Position numbers and translations under genes: made by a program
From: Chitinophagaceae bacterium
Lineage (GTDB): Bacteria; Bacteroidota; Bacteroidia; Chitinophagales; Chitinophagaceae
Assembly: GCA_947468255.1 (NCBI GenBank)
Contig: CANIMM010000010.1
Span: 1 to 26,787 of the forward strand
Reading direction: 5' to 3'
Length of the DNA stretch: 26,787 bases
Notes under the pieces: generated by a model
What the model was told of the DNA's origin: nothing
The model's input: only the letters and a program-made list of their open reading frames with translations
The model's database searches: none
Shown: positions 24,126-26,787 of the stretch, piece after piece
Layout of the letters: each line of letters opens with the position of its first letter
Position numbering within the stretch: position 1 is the stretch's first letter

Positions 24126-24595
24126 AATATTTAGTTTTTACTTTATGGTTTTTTTTCGCAGTCAGTTGTACTGATAAAAGCGGCACAACTGCTGGTATTT
24201 TGGGAAAGGAAAAAATGCAAGCGGTAATGTGGGATATCATTAGAGCCGATGCATTTACTGAACAGTTTATAAAAAAAGATGCTTCAAAAAATGTGTTCAT
24301 AGAAAATATGAAGTTACAGAATGCAATATTTTCTATCCATCAAGTTACCCGAAGTGAATATTACAAAAGTTACGATTATTATATTGCACATACCGATTTG
24401 ATTCGAGGAGTGCTTGATAGTATGTCGGCCAAAGCTGAACGGGATCGAGGTGAACTTTATCGACAAAATCCGGAAATTCGTCCAGCTGAAAAATTCTCTA
24501 TGCTAATGCCGGTGTTGCCAGCTGGTCAATTTAAATATTCATTCAACCCATTTTTGTATAGTACTAAAAAACAAGGCCAATTCAATTCGTATTGA
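24122..24595 (+). CDS. DUF4296 family lipoprotein
   Basis: A 157-residue predicted lipoprotein. The signal MKYLVFTLWFFFAVSC has a lipobox with Cys at residue 16. ILGKEKMQAVMWDIIRADAF at about residues 26-45 is the conserved DUF4296 opening (a helix following KEKM), and the rest is mostly helical with SIHQVTRSEYYKSYDYY as the second conserved block. The function is unknown; location at a membrane facing the periplasm is inferred from the lipobox. It overlaps the DUF4835 gene by four bases (ATGA), so it is translated with it and is the last gene of the bamD cluster. A Pro-rich tail and a polar end show no sorting signal. No clear terminator follows. Confidence 0.83.
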   Translation: MKYLVFTLWFFFAVSCTDKSGTTAGILGKEKMQAVMWDIIRADAFTEQFIKKDASKNVFIENMKLQNAIFSIHQVTRSEYYKSYDYYIAHTDLIRGVLDSMSAKAERDRGELYRQNPEIRPAEKFSMLMPVLPAGQFKYSFNPFLYSTKKQGQFNSY

Positions 24596-24753
24596 CAATT
24601 AGGCTTTTCAATTGTGTCATTACCTGTAAACGTATCTGCGTTTATTGTTGCTAAAATGATTTATAAACTGAATCTTTTAGAAGAAATTGTTTTCTTTTTC
24701 AGCCTAAATGCAAAGCTTCTCCTGCTGCAATGTTTATTTTCAAGGAACAGTGT

Positions 24754-24767
24754 TATATTGCAATATA
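24754..24767. promoter_or_regulatory. Perfect palindrome / possible -7 box before the aminopeptidase gene
   Basis: TATATTGCAATATA is a perfect 14-base palindrome ending 13 bases before the ATG at 24781. Its left half plus C (TATATTGC) equals the candidate -7 box of the polyprenyl synthase gene. No TTG lies at the expected -33 position. It may be an operator, a promoter box, or chance in AT-rich DNA. Confidence 0.3.
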
Positions 24768-24780
24768 TAAAAACAGTTGA

Positions 24781-26073
24781 ATGAAATATCTCCCCCTCAA
24801 TCCTAAATTGTTTATTCAAAATCGCAAGCGTTTTGTCGAAAAAATGGATAAGCATTCCATAGCCATTTTTAATAGCAATGATGAGTTGCCAACCAATGCA
24901 GATCAGTTGTTTAAGTTTAAGCAAAATTCTGATTTGATCTGGTTGACGGGTATAGAACAGGAAGATAGTATGTTGATCTTATATCCTGAAAACCCTGATC
25001 CAAAATACAGAGAGGTGTTGGTTTTGGTGCGTCCCAATGAATTAAAGGAAAAATGGGATGGCCATCGGTTGCGTAGCAATGAAGCAACGGCAATTTCAGG
25101 CATTCAGACCATTGTTTGGCTAGATGTATTGGATGGCATATTGCAACCCTGGATTCATTGGTCTGACACCATTTATTTAAACACCAATGAAAATGACCGC
25201 AAGTCAAATTTTGTTCCGGTTAGGGATTACCGTTATGCGGAGTTGATGAAGCAGCGCTACCCTTTACATACCTATAAACGTAGCGCAAAATTATTAAAAG
25301 ACCTACGTGCGATAAAATCTCCTCTTGAAGTGGAGGTTATTCAAAAGGCAATAGATATAACCGAAAAAAGCTTTAAGCGATTGCTTCAGTTTGTTAAACC
25401 AGGGGTGATGGAATATGAGATAGAGGCTGAAATACTTCATTCCTTTCTATCCCAACGCGCTACCGGACCTGCCTATAGTTCAATCATTGCTGGGGGAGAT
25501 CGAGCTAGAACTTTGCACTATGTTGAAAATAACCAAGCATGTAAGTCGGGTGAATTGATACTGATGGATTTTGGTGCTGAGTATGGCAATTATTGTGCTG
25601 ATCTTACCCGAACGATTCCTGTGAATGGAAAATTTTCTAGCAGACAAAAAATGGTGTACAATGCTTGTTTGCATTTACATCACTATGCGGCCTCTATTTT
25701 AAAACCTGGAATTAGCATTCTAGATTATACCGAAAAAGTGGGGGAGGAAGCCACTAAGATATTTCAAAAAATTGGCTTGTTGCAAAAAGCAGACATTAAA
25801 AATGAAGATCCCGAAAACAGGGCTTACCGAAAATATTTGTACCATGGCATTTCTCATCATTTGGGAATTGATGTGCATGACATCGGAACCAGAACCGAAC
25901 CTATAAAAGCAGGAATGGTATTTACTATTGAGCCGGGAATTTATATAGAAGAAGAACAAATGGGGATTCGGATAGAAAATAATTTTTGGATTACCCGTAA
26001 TGGAAATCAGGATTTGATGAAAAATATTCCAATTACAGCCGAGCAAATTGAATCATTCATGAAAAAGAAGTAA
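24781..26073 (+). CDS. pepP: Xaa-Pro aminopeptidase (M24B metallopeptidase)
   Basis: Removes the N-terminal residue from peptides whose second residue is proline. The 430 residues have an AMP_N domain (about 1-150, with FKFKQNSDLIWLTGIEQEDS) and a pita-bread catalytic domain. The five dinuclear-metal ligands are visible: Asp263 in LMDFGAE, Asp274 in CADLTRT, His359 in ISHHLGIDVHD, Glu384 in TIEPGIYI and Glu399 in GIRIENN. There is no signal peptide, so it is cytoplasmic. The length and the complete active site match PepP. The start ATG 24781 agrees with the family opening YLPLNPKLFIQNRKRF. It lies 185 bases after the DUF4296 gene and probably has its own promoter; a 14-base palindrome precedes it. 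Confidence 0.95.
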   Translation: MKYLPLNPKLFIQNRKRFVEKMDKHSIAIFNSNDELPTNADQLFKFKQNSDLIWLTGIEQEDSMLILYPENPDPKYREVLVLVRPNELKEKWDGHRLRSNEATAISGIQTIVWLDVLDGILQPWIHWSDTIYLNTNENDRKSNFVPVRDYRYAELMKQRYPLHTYKRSAKLLKDLRAIKSPLEVEVIQKAIDITEKSFKRLLQFVKPGVMEYEIEAEILHSFLSQRATGPAYSSIIAGGDRARTLHYVENNQACKSGELILMDFGAEYGNYCADLTRTIPVNGKFSSRQKMVYNACLHLHHYAASILKPGISILDYTEKVGEEATKIFQKIGLLQKADIKNEDPENRAYRKYLYHGISHHLGIDVHDIGTRTEPIKAGMVFTIEPGIYIEEEQMGIRIENNFWITRNGNQDLMKNIPITAEQIESFMKKK

Positions 26074-26171
26074 ATCCGGGATCTGGGGTTACTAGTTTTA
26101 TTACTGTTTGAGGTTAAAAATATTTCCAATTGAGTACAGTGCGTTTTGAAAAGGCTTTCTATTCGAATAAA

Positions 26172-26198
26172 TTGTATCGCTGTAATTAAATAACTTGC
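26172..26198 (+). promoter_or_regulatory. Weak candidate promoter of pssA
   Basis: TTG at 26172-26174, a 16-base spacer and TAACTTGC at 26191-26198, the same TAnnTTGC form seen before two other genes in the window. The spacing is one base short and the box imperfect. Confidence 0.25.
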
Positions 26199-26249
26199 AG
26201 TGTTTAAAAGAAGCCAAGTAGTAAACGCTTGGTTAACCAGTATTTAAAT

Positions 26250-26787
26250 ATGAAACAGATACCCAATATATTCACCTTGTTCAACCTTTTTTTTGGGTGT
26301 ATAGCGATTGTACTGACCTTACAAACGGAAACCGTCATTTTGTACTCTAATGATGAATTTACCAATAGCTTTAATATTCCTGAGAAATTGGCATTTGCTG
26401 CATTTTTTATTTTCGCTTCGGCAGTGGTAGATTTTCTGGATGGCTTTGTTGCAAGATTATTCAATGTATGTTCAGAAATGGGTAAGCAGCTCGATTCCTT
26501 GGCAGATGTGGTTAGTTTTGGTGTGGCTCCAGGCGTAATACTTTATCAGCTGTTGCGGATTAGCTGGATGAGAGAACAAAATGGATTGGATATCCCAATT
26601 ATTTGGCTTTTGCCGGCATTTATTTTGAGCTGTGCTGCAGCCTATCGTTTAGCCAAATTCAATTTAGATACCGCTCAGCATTTTACTTTTAAAGGGGTGC
26701 CTACACCTGGGATAGGGCTTTTGATAGCCTCATTTCCCCTGATGTTGCATTATGGAGGCGGACTTATTGATATTAACCAGTGGTTGA
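26250..26787 (+). CDS. pssA: CDP-diacylglycerol-serine O-phosphatidyltransferase, 5' part (cut by window end)
   Basis: Makes phosphatidylserine from CDP-diacylglycerol and serine in the inner membrane, leading to phosphatidylethanolamine. The frame is open from ATG 26250 to the end of the window (179 codons) with no stop, so about the last quarter is missing. The CDP-alcohol phosphotransferase signature is complete: Asp61, Asp64-Gly65, Ala68-Arg69, Gly78, Asp82 and Asp86, in VDFLDGFVARLF and GKQLDSLAD. The opening MKQIPNIFTLFNLFFGCIAI is the usual first membrane helix of this subfamily, and the SFGVAPG segment after the signature is typical of PssA, distinguishing it from PgsA. Further hydrophobic helices follow at about 116-132 and 155-170. 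It lies 176 bases after pepP. Confidence 0.94.
   Translation, partial: MKQIPNIFTLFNLFFGCIAIVLTLQTETVILYSNDEFTNSFNIPEKLAFAAFFIFASAVVDFLDGFVARLFNVCSEMGKQLDSLADVVSFGVAPGVILYQLLRISWMREQNGLDIPIIWLLPAFILSCAAAYRLAKFNLDTAQHFTFKGVPTPGIGLLIASFPLMLHYGGGLIDINQWL

Noticed and set aside
24595..24615. ACAATT / AATTGT hairpin after the DUF4296 gene as a terminator
   Set aside because: The stem is six AT-rich pairs with a nine-base loop and no T tract, so termination is not supported.
1..26787. Hidden mobile element, prophage, defence system or biosynthetic cluster
   Set aside because: Every large reading frame is a housekeeping or envelope gene with normal neighbours. No transposase, integrase, recombinase, nuclease-helicase pair, terminal repeats or clustered direct repeats were seen.

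Overview
The window looks like an ordinary stretch of core chromosome from a member of the Bacteroidota, most likely the Chitinophagaceae/Chitinophagales. The signs are AT-rich DNA, start codons without Shine-Dalgarno sequences, -7 boxes of the TAnnTTTG type, families largely confined to this phylum (DUF5723, DUF4835, DUF4296, carboxypeptidase-like regulatory-domain exported proteins, an OmpA protein with thrombospondin type 3 repeats), and the gene order bamD-omega-coaBC-DUF4835. I assign the taxon from family recognition; no database search was possible.

Layout. 1-3900: the 3' end of argininosuccinate lyase (argH, cut by the window edge), then dxr (isoprenoid precursor synthesis) and rseP (site-2 protease), closed by a very long perfect hairpin terminator. 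4087-6739: two exported proteins, a DUF5723 outer-membrane-type protein and a CarboxypepD_reg-like protein. 6736-7251 (-): a hotdog acyl-CoA thioesterase whose stop codon interlocks with that of the preceding gene. 7487-10072: an SDR oxidoreductase lacking the usual catalytic serine, proline dehydrogenase, and a four-helix membrane protein of unknown function. 10170-12959 (-): guaA and, downstream of it, a periplasmic type-1 binding-fold protein with no transporter genes nearby. 13271-15085: htpG. 15173-18623 (-): a probable polyprenyl synthase-recJ-methyltransferase operon, separated from htpG by a two-way terminator. 18882-20546: an OmpA-like protein with a consensus promoter and strong terminator. 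20795-24595: a tightly packed cluster bamD, RNA polymerase omega, coaBC, DUF4835 and a DUF4296 lipoprotein. 24781-26787: an Xaa-Pro aminopeptidase and the 5' part of phosphatidylserine synthase (pssA, running off the right edge).

How the genes relate. Many serve the cell envelope: isoprenoid carriers (dxr, polyprenyl synthase), regulated intramembrane proteolysis (rseP), outer-membrane assembly (bamD), phospholipid synthesis (pssA) and several exported or lipoprotein products. Others are general housekeeping: GMP and arginine synthesis, CoA synthesis, proline catabolism, a chaperone, a DNA repair nuclease and an RNA polymerase subunit.

I saw no mobile element, CRISPR array, phage gene, toxin-antitoxin pair, biosynthetic cluster, tRNA or rRNA, and I do not think the window holds an unknown multi-gene system. 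The points worth a second look are smaller: altered active-site residues in CoaBC and the SDR, an OmpA domain without its peptidoglycan-binding residues, a terminator-like hairpin touching the coaBC start codon, a 27-bp perfect hairpin after rseP, and a set of promoters implying very short mRNA leaders.
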